Shown here: piece by piece, positions 37,977 through 48,572 of the stretch
How the letters are laid out: every line of letters begins with the position of its first letter
Position numbering within the stretch: position 1 is the stretch's first letter
NCBI GenBank assembly: GCA_937923255.1
Contig: CALAIL010000048.1
Span: 1 to 64,000, forward strand
Length of the DNA: 64,000 nt
Source of the DNA: an uncultured Propionivibrio sp.
GTDB lineage: Bacteria > Pseudomonadota > Gammaproteobacteria > Burkholderiales > Rhodocyclaceae
Direction: 5' to 3'
Made by a program: the position numbers and the translations under genes
Notes under the pieces: model-generated
What the model saw: only the letters and a program-made list of their open reading frames with translations
What the model was told of the DNA's origin: nothing
The model's database searches: none

Positions 37977-39518
37977 TTATCTCGCTAGGCCTTGAAACGG
38001 ATTGAACAGCTTGTCATTGCACAGCAACTTGCCAGAATGAAATTCGATTCTGCTCTTGAGCATACCGTCTGCGCGTTTGATATAGCCTTGTTCGATAAGA
38101 CGCGCCACTTGTTGCTGGATAGCTTGTTGGCGGGCGAGGGCACGCTGAGCTTTGTCCTCCTGATGCGCACTACTTTTGTCGTCACTCGGCAACTTGCTTG
38201 CCAGCAACTCGTTCAACAACGGTTCCGGAACATTCAGATCGGCCATCAGGTCCAGCTTGCCAATCAACATTAGAGGGTTATACCAATCCTCTTTGACGGC
38301 GTCGTTTAACTTGATTTTGGCGCTGAGTCGGGTTTCTCCATAGGGTGTATTAAAACTCAGTCGGTCGACAGCAAACTCAGCGTTATCAAGCGTTAAGTCT
38401 TGCAGTGAGGCCAGTATGGGCTGGAAAACATTAAGCGCATTAAAAGAGGGTGTATCACCATTCGGTGGCAGATACTTGTAGACTTCCAGCGTATTACGGT
38501 AAAGGGCAGAGAGCTTACGCGGATTGAGGTGGCGGGCAGAAAAGTCGTAGTGTGCCGGCCCATAATTCTGTTCCCCAAATTTGAATTCTTCGATACCCAT
38601 CTTGGCAATCATGTCGAGAAACTGGTTCGGCGCGGAATTGCCTGGCGCAGAAATTTCGCCCTCAGCAACAAAATTTTTTATCTGTATCGGCAGGGTCTTT
38701 TCCTCCGGCATGCCGGCCTCAATGTGCTCCATCGTAAAGCGCTGTTTGCCCGAGTAAAGCAGCGGATCGTCGTCGAATACACGCTTTTGGTCACTAGAGA
38801 ACGTCATTCCATTGATAACCAGTTTGGCATCGTCGATCAGCTCAATTTTCGGCGCTTTGCCCGTCATTGAGTAATGCTTGAGGCCGCGCGAGAAATCGAC
38901 ACGCCACGCTATTTCATCCCCAGAAAAAACGTACTCGCCATTGCCATTTTCCTTCGGCGCGCTGTAATGGAAGGCAGCAATGTGTGCGACGCTGTAACCC
39001 CCGCCGGTAAAGCCAAAAAACGTGCTCGCTGTCAACGGTGATTTGCCAGCAAAAGCGGCATCGACCATTTTCTGCGTTTGCGGATCAAAACTGACACGGC
39101 TTTCCGCTGATGCAGCGCCCAATGCCTTAAAACCAGGGAATGGGCCGTGTTTGATATCCGTGTTAATCGTAAGCTGGATGAATTTCTCAGATCCTGCTCC
39201 CGTGTTTTCCTGCGACTCACCCGCAGGTTCAGATTCTTTTGGCGCGTTGTTTGGGTCGGTGGCCGTTTGGCCAGAGCCGGCAGGCAGTTGCATCGTGAAC
39301 AGTGCCGCAGGAAGTTCGAGCGTCACTGTTTGCGTTGCGTCAAAGATACGGCGGTTATATTCATTCCGTACAAGTTTGATATATGGCACTGCGGATAATT
39401 GTTCGTGCAACTGCGCGTTACAGGTGTCTTCAACCTGTTTGCCCAAAAACCAGGAAGTGGCCGGATACGCCAAAATGACTGCCAGCGCAACGCCAGCAAA
39501 AGTAGTAGAACGACTCAT
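37977..39518 (-). CDS. YdgA-like protein (DUF945)
   Basis: A 513-residue protein with an uncleaved N-terminal membrane segment (FAGVALAVILAYPATSWFLG, about residues 7-26), then a large periplasmic domain rich in beta strands. The pattern, including LKYMTGK-like blocks and a Leu/Lys/Gln C-terminal helix, fits the YdgA/DUF945 family of conserved gammaproteobacterial and betaproteobacterial proteins of unknown role. A low-complexity Asn/Glu/Ser insert (about residues 85-110) is unusual. Confidence 0.75.
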   Translation of the reverse strand: MSRSTTFAGVALAVILAYPATSWFLGKQVEDTCNAQLHEQLSAVPYIKLVRNEYNRRIFDATQTVTLELPAALFTMQLPAGSGQTATDPNNAPKESEPAGESQENTGAGSEKFIQLTINTDIKHGPFPGFKALGAASAESRVSFDPQTQKMVDAAFAGKSPLTASTFFGFTGGGYSVAHIAAFHYSAPKENGNGEYVFSGDEIAWRVDFSRGLKHYSMTGKAPKIELIDDAKLVINGMTFSSDQKRVFDDDPLLYSGKQRFTMEHIEAGMPEEKTLPIQIKNFVAEGEISAPGNSAPNQFLDMIAKMGIEEFKFGEQNYGPAHYDFSARHLNPRKLSALYRNTLEVYKYLPPNGDTPSFNALNVFQPILASLQDLTLDNAEFAVDRLSFNTPYGETRLSAKIKLNDAVKEDWYNPLMLIGKLDLMADLNVPEPLLNELLASKLPSDDKSSAHQEDKAQRALARQQAIQQQVARLIEQGYIKRADGMLKSRIEFHSGKLLCNDKLFNPFQGLAR

Positions 39519-39746
39519 GAGTAGAATTTTTGTGAAAAGAAGAAACTGACAATACCCTTAATTAAAAAACCCCCAATGCGTTTTTTTCGGGTGTTTATTA
39601 CATTGTTATTTTACCGAAAATTTATAAACAGAAATATATTTTGAAGGTATAGCTTATAGTCGATAAGCATACTAAAAACACCTTCTGCAATTTCGTATAA
39701 TTTGTATTATGTAAAATCAATCTTGGCCGTAGCATAAAAGCGTAGC
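39519..39746. other. AT-rich gap with hairpins
   Basis: No gene seen. A long imperfect stem at 39643-39685 pairs GAAGGT with ACCTTC and AGCTTAT with ATAAGC. Nearer ydgA, a weak ACACCC / GGGGGT stem with a run of T on the minus strand (about 39546-39597) may end the transcript of the small secreted protein. Confidence 0.4.
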
Positions 39747-40187
39747 TCAGCATCCATACTCATATAACTTATTGTCGATTGCCTTATGTTTATTGTTGAG
39801 TTGGGGCGTACTGCGGATTCGTTGCTGAGAAATTATTTTTTCCTTTTGTTTGTTCAATTTTCCGCATATGCGTTCTTTATCATGCTCCTGACGGACATGA
39901 TTTTCCGCGGATTTCTGCATACGCTTTTGATACTGAGATTCTTCATTACGGAGTCGATCATTTATTTGCTTGACGCGCTTGCGGTCATTTTCAGATAGGC
40001 CACCTCCCGAACTGATTGGATATAACTCTTCCGGACTAACTTTTTTTGTCAGTTCTGCCCCTTGTTCCTCACAAGGTCGGTCAGATACGAGCTTCCTTCC
40101 ACCTTTATTGCAGTAGTAAAAGGCACTTTGCGCGGAAGCAGCACTTACCACAAAAATGCAACTCAGTAGAAATAGCTTTTTTGTCAC
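39747..40187 (-). CDS. Small secreted DUF4124-like protein
   Basis: A 146-residue exported protein. A signal peptide ends near AQSA (about residue 21), followed by FYYCNKGGRKLVSDRPC, the short Cys-containing domain seen in DUF4124 proteins of betaproteobacteria. The rest is a highly charged helical region (Lys, Arg, Glu, Gln) ending in YEYGC. Function unknown. The gene is AT-rich compared with its surroundings. Confidence 0.7.
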   Translation of the reverse strand: MTKKLFLLSCIFVVSAASAQSAFYYCNKGGRKLVSDRPCEEQGAELTKKVSPEELYPISSGGGLSENDRKRVKQINDRLRNEESQYQKRMQKSAENHVRQEHDKERICGKLNKQKEKIISQQRIRSTPQLNNKHKAIDNKLYEYGC

Positions 40188-40252
40188 ATTACATACTCAT
40201 CAAAAGATCCGTAACTTTCGAGGAATATCGGCGCTTTAAACCAGGGGGATAT

Positions 40253-41173
40253 TTATCCGCATATCGCCAGGCGGCAGCAATATAAGGAGCGCGTGGCGCA
40301 GATATAGAGAATATTCCCTTTAATTCCTCCAAACTGTAGATTCGCCACCGTTTCGGGTAACCGTAATTTTCCGATCAAAGCGCCATTGTGGTTATAGACA
40401 TGTATGCCATCTCCAGCACTGATCCACAAGCGATCGTTACGATCGACGCGGAAACCGTCGAATAATCCAACGGTACATTCAGCAAAAATATGCGACTCCC
40501 CTAGCCGCTTTCCGCCGTCAATAACGTCAAAAACGCGGATATGTTTAGGCCCGTCGGGATCATGGCTTGCACCGGTATCGGCAATATAGAGCTTTTTGCC
40601 GTCGCGCGAGAAGGCTAGCCCATTGGGCTTGACAAAATCGTCAGCAACACAATCAACCTGACCGGAAATTGGATCGACCCGATAGACCTGACAGCAGCCG
40701 ATTTCACTATCAGCCTTGTCGCCCTCATAGTCCGAGAGAATTCCGTAGTCAGGATCGGTAAACCATATAGCGCCATCTGTAGCGACAACGACATCATTGG
40801 GTGAATTCAGGCGTTTGCCTTGCCAGCGATCAGCGATTACAGTCAGGCGACCATCATGTTCCTGACGAATCACACGCCGTCCAAGGTGTTCGCAACTAAT
40901 CAAACGCCCCTGCGAATCGACCGTATTGCCGTTGGCGTGGTTGGATGGCGCACGGTAGATGCCCGTAACGTTGTTGCGTTCATCGAAACTGAGCATTCGA
41001 TTATTCGGGATATCCGACCATACCAGCAAACGGTGTGCCGGAAACCATGCCGGACCTTCGCACCAGCGTCCGCCGCTCCATAGCCGCTCAACTTGCTCGT
41101 GGGGAAAAAAACATGCATTGAATTCAGGTTCTATCGCCTCGAATCCCAACTTTTCCTGTTTATCGGCATTCAT
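40253..41173 (-). CDS. SMP-30/gluconolactonase family lactonase
   Basis: A 306-residue beta-propeller. Metal and active-site segments are visible: EGPAWF (Glu metal ligand, about residue 39), LNSPNDVVV (Asn about residue 127) and KPNGLAFSRDGKKLY with the following ADTG (Asp ligand). Members open sugar lactones such as glucono- or galactono-lactone. As last gene of the ABC importer unit it probably acts on the imported sugar or its oxidation product. It starts 61 nt after the last permease gene. Confidence 0.9.
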   Translation of the reverse strand: MNADKQEKLGFEAIEPEFNACFFPHEQVERLWSGGRWCEGPAWFPAHRLLVWSDIPNNRMLSFDERNNVTGIYRAPSNHANGNTVDSQGRLISCEHLGRRVIRQEHDGRLTVIADRWQGKRLNSPNDVVVATDGAIWFTDPDYGILSDYEGDKADSEIGCCQVYRVDPISGQVDCVADDFVKPNGLAFSRDGKKLYIADTGASHDPDGPKHIRVFDVIDGGKRLGESHIFAECTVGLFDGFRVDRNDRLWISAGDGIHVYNHNGALIGKLRLPETVANLQFGGIKGNILYICATRSLYCCRLAICG

Positions 41174-41234
41174 GATTTTCTCCGGAAAAAACAGTCAAGC
41201 TGTTTATCTGCCCTACTCCACTGAGCCGTTAGTC

Positions 41235-42167
41235 TCAACGGTCTCCCGGCCGTGTACTGCTTAACGCAATGACGGTAATAATGATCAAGCCTGTCAGTAC
41301 CAAACGTACTCCCGAGCCGGCACCCGCAGCATTGAGCATTGCTACTACCAGAAACATGAATAGCGCGGCCCCCCAAATACCAGGGACACAGGGGCGTCCG
41401 CCAATGACAGAGGTGCCACCGATGACAACAACCGCAATCGTACCCATCAAATACTCTTCGCCCTGGTTGAGGGAGTTTCCGCCGGCAAAACCGGCAATCA
41501 GCGCGCCGGTCAGCCCCGCCATCGCGGCACATAAAACATACGTCAATAAATGCGTACGTTTGACGCGGATTCCCGCCAGTTCAGCGGCGCGCGGATTTTG
41601 GCCGATGGCGCAGAGTGCCCGTCCATAGGCCGTTCGTTCAACGGCAAACCATACGGCAATGCTGACTGACACCGCCAAAATGGCCAATAAAGGAATACCC
41701 GAAATGCGCATCGTAGTCATTTCGGCAAATAGCGGCGGCGGTTTGATCTTGAGGCCACGCCCGATGCTGATGGCGCAGGACATGACAATGAGTGAAGCCG
41801 CCAGCGTAGCAATAATTGGTGGAATGCGCAGAATATGAATCAGGCAGGCATTCGCCAATCCAACAGCTGCTCCGGCTAGACAGGCAGCAAGCAATCCCGG
41901 GAAAATCAGGGAATTCTGTCCGTCCATCACCAGCATTGCAACGGCGCTGGACAATGCAATCGATGAAGGAATGGATAAATCCGCATTGCCTGGACCCGCC
42001 GAAATTACTAGCATCTGGCCCAGCGCCGCCAGTACGGTCAAGGCCGAAAAACTCAGTGCGGCGCCAAGCAACCCGCTGCCTGACGTGGCCTGCCCGCCGA
42101 TCAGCGTCAATGCGAAAGCCGCCACCGCGGCAACCCAAGCGCCCAACCAGGGATAACGCGACATCAT
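41235..42167 (-). CDS. Sugar ABC transporter permease (RbsC family), second
   Basis: A 310-residue membrane protein with eight to ten helices and the family EAA-like loop around GQNPRAAELAGIRV (about residue 187). Two separate permease genes next to one fused ATPase resemble ytfT-yjfF type or similar systems. Its start overlaps the stop of the first permease by 4 nt. Confidence 0.9.
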   Translation of the reverse strand: MMSRYPWLGAWVAAVAAFALTLIGGQATSGSGLLGAALSFSALTVLAALGQMLVISAGPGNADLSIPSSIALSSAVAMLVMDGQNSLIFPGLLAACLAGAAVGLANACLIHILRIPPIIATLAASLIVMSCAISIGRGLKIKPPPLFAEMTTMRISGIPLLAILAVSVSIAVWFAVERTAYGRALCAIGQNPRAAELAGIRVKRTHLLTYVLCAAMAGLTGALIAGFAGGNSLNQGEEYLMGTIAVVVIGGTSVIGGRPCVPGIWGAALFMFLVVAMLNAAGAGSGVRLVLTGLIIITVIALSSTRPGDR

Positions 42168-43102
42168 CGCTTGTCCTCCAGGCGATCAATGGCAGCACGC
42201 AGCGCCAGCACGGCAATCAGAATTGCGCCCTGCATGCCTACCTGCCAGTCCGGTGAGACATTGACGAAAGTCAGGAATGAGGCAGCCAACGTCATCGTTA
42301 ATGCACCGATGACAGCACCCGCGGGCGCAACGCGCCCGCCAATGAATTCACAACCGCCGAGAATTGCCGCCGCGATGGAAACCAGCGTATAGCGAGAAGC
42401 GATATTCGCGTCAGCCGAGGTGGTTTGCCCGACCAGCATCAAACCGGCGATGACGCCAAACAACCCTGCGCAGGCATAAACCTGCGCGCGTAATCTGACC
42501 AGCGATTCACCGGCACGCGCCAGAGCAGCTGGCTGACCGCCGAGGCCGCGCATGCGCGTACCGAAAGCACTACGTGAAATCAGTAGATGGCCGAATACAG
42601 CAGCCGCTAATGCAACCCAGATCGGCAAAGGCACAAACGGCGGCTGCAGACGTAAGGCACTGCTCAACCAGCCGGGCGCTGTGCCGCCGGGCGTTGGCAG
42701 CAAGAGTACGGCGCATCCAAGCCAGACAAACGACATGCCCAGGGTGACAACGATGGCTGGCAAACCGCGCCACTCGACCAATGCTCCGACCGCAGCGTAG
42801 GCGGCAATACACAGTACATAGGCCGTGACAGCGATGCCCGGGCTGTTCGGCAACAATGTTGCGCCTATGGTTGCTGTCAAGGAAACAAAGGCGCCGATTG
42901 AAAGATCAATGTCACTGACCGCCAAAATCACGACTTGTGCCAGGGTAGCAAAAATGATCGGAATAGCTAGATTGAGCAGCAGATTAAGACCAAAATAGCT
43001 GGCTGCCCGCGGTTGCTGTGAGATGACGGCAATCAGCAATCCGGCCAGTGCAACTGCCGGCAGCAGTGTGCGCAAATGCGCAGCGGCGCGGGTGGAAATC
43101 AT
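42164..43102 (-). CDS. Sugar ABC transporter permease (RbsC family), first
   Basis: A 312-residue membrane protein of the same family as its neighbour, with the conserved [15 protein letters not shown] segment near residue 64. It overlaps the ATPase gene upstream and the second permease downstream, each by 4 nt, so the three are translationally coupled and should be made in equal amounts as a heterodimer. Confidence 0.9.
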   Translation of the reverse strand: MISTRAAAHLRTLLPAVALAGLLIAVISQQPRAASYFGLNLLLNLAIPIIFATLAQVVILAVSDIDLSIGAFVSLTATIGATLLPNSPGIAVTAYVLCIAAYAAVGALVEWRGLPAIVVTLGMSFVWLGCAVLLLPTPGGTAPGWLSSALRLQPPFVPLPIWVALAAAVFGHLLISRSAFGTRMRGLGGQPAALARAGESLVRLRAQVYACAGLFGVIAGLMLVGQTTSADANIASRYTLVSIAAAILGGCEFIGGRVAPAGAVIGALTMTLAASFLTFVNVSPDWQVGMQGAILIAVLALRAAIDRLEDKR

Positions 43103-44655
43103 CCCCTCGCCTCACCCAAGGATTCATTGAAAGACATGGCAATGACCTTGGCTTCGCTCAGTTCATGTCGGGCAAGCTCGCCGACGATGCGGCCGCTATT
43201 AAACACGAGCACCCGGTCACACTGAAAAAGCTCGCTAAATTCCGTTGTGTACCACAGGAAACTGCGCCCGGCTGCGGCTTCGGAAGCGATGAAACGATAG
43301 ACATCGTGCTTGGTGCCGATATCGACGCCGCGCATAGGATCGTCCATGAGGACGATCTGCGCTTTCGAGCCAAAGGCACGGGCAAAGAGTACTTTTTGCT
43401 GATTGCCACCGGAAAGAGAAAGAATATCCATCTCCACACGCGGTGTTTTGAGTTCGAGTATTTCCCGCCAGCGTTCGGCATGCTGATGTTCCGCGTCGGG
43501 GTTGATAAAACCGATGCGCCCCAAAAGCTTGAGCCAGGAAATACTCATATTGCGCTTGATTGACCAACGCGGAAAAATCCCGTCCGCCTGGCGGTCGCCG
43601 GCAACCAGTGCGGCGTTGCCATCGATACGGATCGTGCCGCGAGCGCTGTGAGGTTTATCTGCCGCACGCTTTAGGGCGACCAGCAGTTCAGTCTGCCCGT
43701 GCCCGGCCAGTCCTGCTAATCCGAGCACTTCACCGCGGTGTACGACCAGACCTGCCCCACCGTGCCAGGAAGACACTTCAACGACGGCATGCGGCGTTAT
43801 TGCGCTGCCATGATTTTCGGCGGCCGATCTATTTTCACGGTGTACGTTGCCATGACTCGAATTCTCCTCAACCGGGTGCGCTTCCTCCTGCCCCATCGCC
43901 ACTACCAGTGCGGCACGGCTGCTTGTACTGGCGGCGCGGTCGTCGACAATCGCTCCATCACGCATGACCACCACGCGGTTGGCAACGGCAAAAATTTCAT
44001 TGAGCTTGTGGGTGATGAATATGCACGCGCCGCCCGAAGCGACAAAGCGGCGAACGTACTCCAGAAGTTGTTCTGCTGCCCGCTGATCAAGCGATGAAGT
44101 GGGTTCGTCCAGAATCATTAAAGTTACCGGAGAATCACCTTCTGCTTCGGACGGAGTAAATGCCCGGGCAATTTCGATAGCCTGCCGCTGACCAATCGGC
44201 AATTCGCCAACTACCCGGCCTGGATGGAATGTATGTCCAGGAAATATTTCATCGAGCTTCAGCAAAATCGCTTCCCCAGCGCGCCTGCGCCAGTTTCGTC
44301 CGCGCCGCGGCAGTGCAATCTGCAAATTTTCCGCCAGAGTCAGGTTGTCACACAGCGAAAGTTCCTGGAAAACACGACGCACGCCATGCCGCCGAGCTTC
44401 AATCACGCTCCAATCATATGGATTGATTTTTTGCGTGCCGAAGCTCAGCTCGCCGCTATCTGGCGTAAGCGTGCCACAAAGAACGTTCATCAGCGTCGAC
44501 TTGCCGGCGCCATTGTGTCCGGCAAGCCCCAGGCACTCACCTGCGCGCACCGTCAGACTGACGTCGCGTAAGGCCTGAACCGCACCAAAAGACTTGCTGG
44601 CCTGGCGGATCGAAAGCAACGGCGCTGAACTCGGGACTTCCAGCAACCCTGTCAT
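43099..44655 (-). CDS. Sugar ABC transporter ATPase with two nucleotide domains (RbsA/MglA type)
   Basis: A 518-residue cytoplasmic ATPase. The first domain has Walker [10 protein letters not shown] (about residue 45), a Q-loop, signature [14 protein letters not shown] and Walker [11 protein letters not shown]. The second has the degenerate Walker [12 protein letters not shown] and signature LSGGNQQKV, as is normal for carbohydrate CUT2 importers. A stretch of about 30 residues between the domains is rich in Ser, Asn and His. Confidence 0.94.
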   Translation of the reverse strand: MTGLLEVPSSAPLLSIRQASKSFGAVQALRDVSLTVRAGECLGLAGHNGAGKSTLMNVLCGTLTPDSGELSFGTQKINPYDWSVIEARRHGVRRVFQELSLCDNLTLAENLQIALPRRGRNWRRRAGEAILLKLDEIFPGHTFHPGRVVGELPIGQRQAIEIARAFTPSEAEGDSPVTLMILDEPTSSLDQRAAEQLLEYVRRFVASGGACIFITHKLNEIFAVANRVVVMRDGAIVDDRAASTSSRAALVVAMGQEEAHPVEENSSHGNVHRENRSAAENHGSAITPHAVVEVSSWHGGAGLVVHRGEVLGLAGLAGHGQTELLVALKRAADKPHSARGTIRIDGNAALVAGDRQADGIFPRWSIKRNMSISWLKLLGRIGFINPDAEHQHAERWREILELKTPRVEMDILSLSGGNQQKVLFARAFGSKAQIVLMDDPMRGVDIGTKHDVYRFIASEAAAGRSFLWYTTEFSELFQCDRVLVFNSGRIVGELARHELSEAKVIAMSFNESLGEARG

Positions 44656-44685
44656 CGCCTGGACTCGCGTCGTTTAGGCCGCTGC

Positions 44686-45726
44686 TTATTTACCGGCTTT
44701 TCCGATGAGATCGATGACTTCCTGCTGCGTATATTCGACATTCACGACGCCGCCCGGCTCGGTTGCCTTGAGCGAGGCTTCGAGCGTTTCCTGCGTTACG
44801 ATGGTCCTCGGTAGCTCGATTTCTTTCGGCACCTTGGCGCCCGCAAGCACCTGCTGCGCAACCCAGAAGGCAAAGGTCGAAGCCCCCGGAGCAATAGCTA
44901 CCGACATGGTCTGATAGCCATTGGCCTTATGCTGTTCAGCCCACCAGGTCAATTCGTCATGACGATTGCCAAGGAAAATGACCGGCATGGGCCGCCCCGC
45001 CGCCTTAAATGCCTGGGCGACGCCAAAGCCATCACCGCCCTGCGTTGCTACGACATCAATCTTTGGCAGCGTCGATAAAATGCCAGCGACTTCTTTCTGG
45101 GCAACAGTCTGCGTCCAGTTGCCGTGCACGCTGCCGACCAGTTTGAATTGCGGATGTTGTTTAAGACCATTGACAACGCCTTGGTGGATGGCATCGTCGA
45201 CAAAAACGCCCGCAAGTCCGCGTACTTCCAGCAAATTTCCTTTCAGGCCACGACTGGCAAAGTAGTCGATCTGCATGGATCCCATTTTCTTGAAATCGAC
45301 CGCAATCCGATAAGCACATGGCTCGGTCACAATGCCATCGAAGGAAACGACGACGATACCCGCATCACACGCCTGCTTGACAGCGCCGTTCAACGCGGTG
45401 GGCGATGCCGAATTAATCACGATGGCGTCGTATCCCTGAAGGATCAAATTCTGCACCTGTGCCGCCTGTTCAGTAGCCTGGTTTTCGGCGGTAGTAAAGC
45501 TTGGTGCGGCGGCGACGATACCTTTGGCTACGGCATCTTTGGCATTCTTTTCCCAGCTTTTGAGCATTGCCTGACGCCAGGAATTCCCTGCGTAATTATT
45601 CGAGAGTGCAATTTTTTTCTTGGCCGTATCTGCGGCATAAACAGGCCTGCCGACAGACAGGGTGGTCATCAGGCCCAAAACGACGGCAGTCATCAATGTG
45701 CGCTTTGTCATCTGGTTGCTTGGCAT
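44686..45726 (-). CDS. Sugar ABC transporter substrate-binding protein
   Basis: A 346-residue periplasmic binding protein of the ribose/galactose (type I) fold. The signal peptide ends near VYAAD. Conserved pieces are IALSNNYAGNSWRQ, YDAIVINSASPTAL and VATQGGDGFG. Two ATGs are close: the outer one (45732) abuts AGGAGG with no spacing, the inner one (45726) has 6 nt and is preferred. First gene of the unit; 250 nt of leader separate it from the terminator at 45981. Confidence 0.92.
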   Translation of the reverse strand: MPSNQMTKRTLMTAVVLGLMTTLSVGRPVYAADTAKKKIALSNNYAGNSWRQAMLKSWEKNAKDAVAKGIVAAAPSFTTAENQATEQAAQVQNLILQGYDAIVINSASPTALNGAVKQACDAGIVVVSFDGIVTEPCAYRIAVDFKKMGSMQIDYFASRGLKGNLLEVRGLAGVFVDDAIHQGVVNGLKQHPQFKLVGSVHGNWTQTVAQKEVAGILSTLPKIDVVATQGGDGFGVAQAFKAAGRPMPVIFLGNRHDELTWWAEQHKANGYQTMSVAIAPGASTFAFWVAQQVLAGAKVPKEIELPRTIVTQETLEASLKATEPGGVVNVEYTQQEVIDLIGKAGK

Positions 45727-45980
45727 TCTCATCCTCCTTTTAGGTTATACGTCGTACCAAATGGCACCGTCGCCACACGGAGTGTTTTACCTATTGCCTC
45801 ATGATGGGCGACAGAGCCGAAGGCTCAGGCATAGGCCACAACTACAAAAGCAGCCGCTTTGAAAGCTTGTCGGCACTCTAACAACATTGCTTCATGGCTG
45901 CAAGATGCTCATGGCAATACCCATGGCAACGTGCTGCCGGCAATATTTTTGCCTGTTTTCCAGGAGTGTCCGGGCGCATA

Positions 45981-46013
45981 AAAAATACGGGAACTGTCGG
46001 CTCCCGTATTTTT
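45981..46013. terminator. Bidirectional intrinsic terminator
   Basis: Perfect 12-bp stem AAAAATACGGGA (45981-45992) and TCCCGTATTTTT (46002-46013) with a 9-nt loop and A/T runs on both sides. On the minus strand it ends the manD-dlgD transcript before the ABC importer genes. Confidence 0.93.
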
Positions 46014-46074
46014 AATTGCGTAATCTATTGTGGCCGCTTTTAATCGCTGTAGATACAGCTTGCCGCCTGGAGGG

Positions 46075-47094
46075 TTACGCCGCGATTCCAGCCAGTTTTT
46101 GTACCTCGGCCCAAACGCCTTCGTCGACGAGAATGCCCTTCTCCCGTTGTTCGAGACGTTTCTGCAGCGTCGATTCGCCGGGATAGCGTACTGATCCGAC
46201 GCCTTCCGCAGGAATCGAACCGTTGACGTATTCTGCAACGCCATCGGCGACTCGGTTGGAAAACTCGGCGCCGCCAAGCTGGCGCGGATCGATGATGATG
46301 AATACCTGAGAACAGCCGGTGCAACTGCCACGCTGGATCTTGTCGATCTCGTTCGTCGCCAGCCCTTCTGAGAGCACAGCCGCCAGTGTATCGAGCACAA
46401 TAGCAAACGCCGAACCTTTCCAGTATCCGGTCGGCAGGATGCGCATGGTTTGCTCGATGGCGCCCGGTTCAGAAGTTAGCCGACCATCGGCATCGAAGCC
46501 GCCGGGGTACGGCAATTGTTCGCCTTTGAGACGTGTCACCTGCAACTTGCCATAAGAGTACTGCGACATGGCCATATCGAGAACGATAGGGCCTCTTTGC
46601 CGCGGCACGGCCATCACGAAGGGATTGTTGCCGAGCCGTGTATTCTTGCCGCCCCAGGCCGGCATGCAGGATTCCGTATTCGTCCAGCAGATGGCGACAT
46701 ATCCCTCCTCCGCGGCTTTCCAGCCATAGGAACCGCCGCGCATCCAGTGCGTGGTATTGCGTAATGTGACAACGCCGATACCGTGCCCGGCGGCAATCGT
46801 CATCGCGCGGTCGGTCGCAAAAAGCGCGTTGAGGATACCCGGACCGCGCTGCCCGTCGTAGATCTCGATGACGCCGAGTTTTTTGACTTCAATGGGTTTG
46901 GCTGCAGCGTCGACCCAGCCGCGTTGCAGGTAATCGACAAAGCGGGCAACACGATTAAGGCCATGCGAATACACGCCATCACAGCTTGATTCGGTATGAA
47001 CCCGGGCGCACACGCTTGCATCTTCAGGACACATACCCGCTTTGATAAAAGCCTGCGTGACGGTTTCGCACATCGTTTCAAAAGGGATTCGCAT
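46075..47094 (-). CDS. dlgD: 2,3-diketo-L-gulonate reductase-like (YiaK/DlgD, Ldh_2 family)
   Basis: A 339-residue NAD(P)H-dependent reductase of the malate/L-sulfolactate dehydrogenase fold. Similarity to E. coli YiaK is clear along its length: ESSCDGVYSHGLNRV with the catalytic His (about residue 43), RNTTHWMRGGSYGWKAAEEGY (about 111-131) and MRILPTGYWKGS (about 223). YiaK reduces 2,3-diketo-L-gulonate to 3-keto-L-gulonate. The exact keto acid here may differ. It is 45 nt downstream of manD. Confidence 0.85.
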   Translation of the reverse strand: MRIPFETMCETVTQAFIKAGMCPEDASVCARVHTESSCDGVYSHGLNRVARFVDYLQRGWVDAAAKPIEVKKLGVIEIYDGQRGPGILNALFATDRAMTIAAGHGIGVVTLRNTTHWMRGGSYGWKAAEEGYVAICWTNTESCMPAWGGKNTRLGNNPFVMAVPRQRGPIVLDMAMSQYSYGKLQVTRLKGEQLPYPGGFDADGRLTSEPGAIEQTMRILPTGYWKGSAFAIVLDTLAAVLSEGLATNEIDKIQRGSCTGCSQVFIIIDPRQLGGAEFSNRVADGVAEYVNGSIPAEGVGSVRYPGESTLQKRLEQREKGILVDEGVWAEVQKLAGIAA

Positions 47095-47139
47095 AGGAAT
47101 GCTCCGGTGTTGAGGGGACCGATGGATGCCGGGTAACGC

Positions 47140-48345
47140 CTACCAGTTCCACAGCGTGCCGTCTTCCAGCCGTGCGACCGGAAGATAGGCCGGCTCATAG
47201 GGGTATTTGGCAGCCAGTTTTTCATCGATCTCAACACCCAGACCCGGCGTGTCGCTTGGGTGCATGAAGCCATCATTGAATGACCAGGCGCACTTAAAGA
47301 CTTCCATCGTCTGTTCGTGATAGCCCATGTATTCCTGCATGCCGAAATTCGGCGCCCAAAGGTCGAAATGCAATGCCGCCCCCATGCAGACCGGCGACAG
47401 ATCGGATGGCCCGTGGCAGCCGGTACGCACCTGGTACATCGCAGCAAAATCGGCCACGCGGCGCATATGCGTCAGCCCGCCGCCGTGCGTGATGGTCATG
47501 CGGATATAGTCAATTAACTGCTCTTCAATCAATTGCTTGCAATCCCAGATGGTATTGAGCACCTCACCGACGGCGATCGGCGTCGTCGTATGCTGGCGGA
47601 TCAGGCGGAAGCCCTCCTGATTTTCTGCCGGTGTTGGGTCTTCCATCCAGAACAGATGGTAATCCTCGATTTCCTTACCCAGACGCGCCGCCTCGATCGG
47701 CGTCAGACGGTGATGTACGTCATGCAGCAGATGAATATCGAAGCCGAATTTTTCACGCACGGCAGCAAAAAGCTGGGGAACGTAATTCAGATATTTTTCC
47801 GAAGACCAGGACTGTTCTTCCGGCCAGCCCTTGGTTGCTGGCTCATAGGCTCCGCCCTTGGAAACGCCATAGACCGACTTCATGCCCGGAATACCACATT
47901 GGACGCGGATCGCTTTGAAGCCCTTTTCTTTATATTTTGCAAAAGCATCCAGCGTTTCCGGAATATCCCGTCCGGTGGCATGACTGTAGGCGATCACATG
48001 CTCGCGCGAAGCGCCGCCCAGCAGTTGATAAACAGGAAGATTGGCAACCTTGCCCTTGATATCCCACAGCGCCATGTCGACCGCGCCGATCGCCGACATC
48101 GTCACCGGCCCGCGCCGCCAGTAAGCCCCCCGATAGAGATACTGCCAGGTATCCTCGATCTGATGCGCATCACGGCCGATCAGCAGCGGGCAGATATGAT
48201 CCTTGAGGTAGGAAGCAACGGAAAGCTCACGTCCGTTGAGCGTCGCATCGCCCAAACCGGTCACGCCATCATCGGTCGTCAATTTCAGCGTAACGAAGTT
48301 ACGCCCCGGGCAACAAACGATGACTTCAGCTTTGGCAATTTTCAC
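47140..48345 (-). CDS. manD: D-mannonate dehydratase family protein (ManD/RspA, enolase superfamily)
   Basis: A 401-residue enolase-superfamily enzyme. Metal ligands lie in LLHDVHHR (Asp about 209), WMEDPTP (Glu about 235) and AVGEV (Glu about 261); the HGPSDLSPV loop around residue 312 is the ManD signature. Active members dehydrate D-mannonate (or slowly D-gluconate) to 2-keto-3-deoxygluconate; others are inactive and only 'starvation-sensing' by old name. The GTG at 48345, with AAGGA 7 nt upstream, was chosen over a longer frame from 48429. KDG could feed the kinase at 24638. Confidence 0.9.
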   Translation of the reverse strand: MKIAKAEVIVCCPGRNFVTLKLTTDDGVTGLGDATLNGRELSVASYLKDHICPLLIGRDAHQIEDTWQYLYRGAYWRRGPVTMSAIGAVDMALWDIKGKVANLPVYQLLGGASREHVIAYSHATGRDIPETLDAFAKYKEKGFKAIRVQCGIPGMKSVYGVSKGGAYEPATKGWPEEQSWSSEKYLNYVPQLFAAVREKFGFDIHLLHDVHHRLTPIEAARLGKEIEDYHLFWMEDPTPAENQEGFRLIRQHTTTPIAVGEVLNTIWDCKQLIEEQLIDYIRMTITHGGGLTHMRRVADFAAMYQVRTGCHGPSDLSPVCMGAALHFDLWAPNFGMQEYMGYHEQTMEVFKCAWSFNDGFMHPSDTPGLGVEIDEKLAAKYPYEPAYLPVARLEDGTLWNW

Positions 48346-48572
48346 TGGATTTCCTTTCGCGCGTGTCAATGAAAAAAATGAACCGGCTAAAAAACGAAAC
48401 GGGCCCGTCGATGACCAATATCGATACACCGAATAAGCCGGGTCAAACCGGATAACGACTCACTGGAACAACATCCGCTTAACGTTTGCCAGACTACCAC
48501 GGCTATTCAAAATATCCAGCCTTTTTGACGGGCTTCAACATTATCCGTGACATTGACACACTGTTCCCTGCC

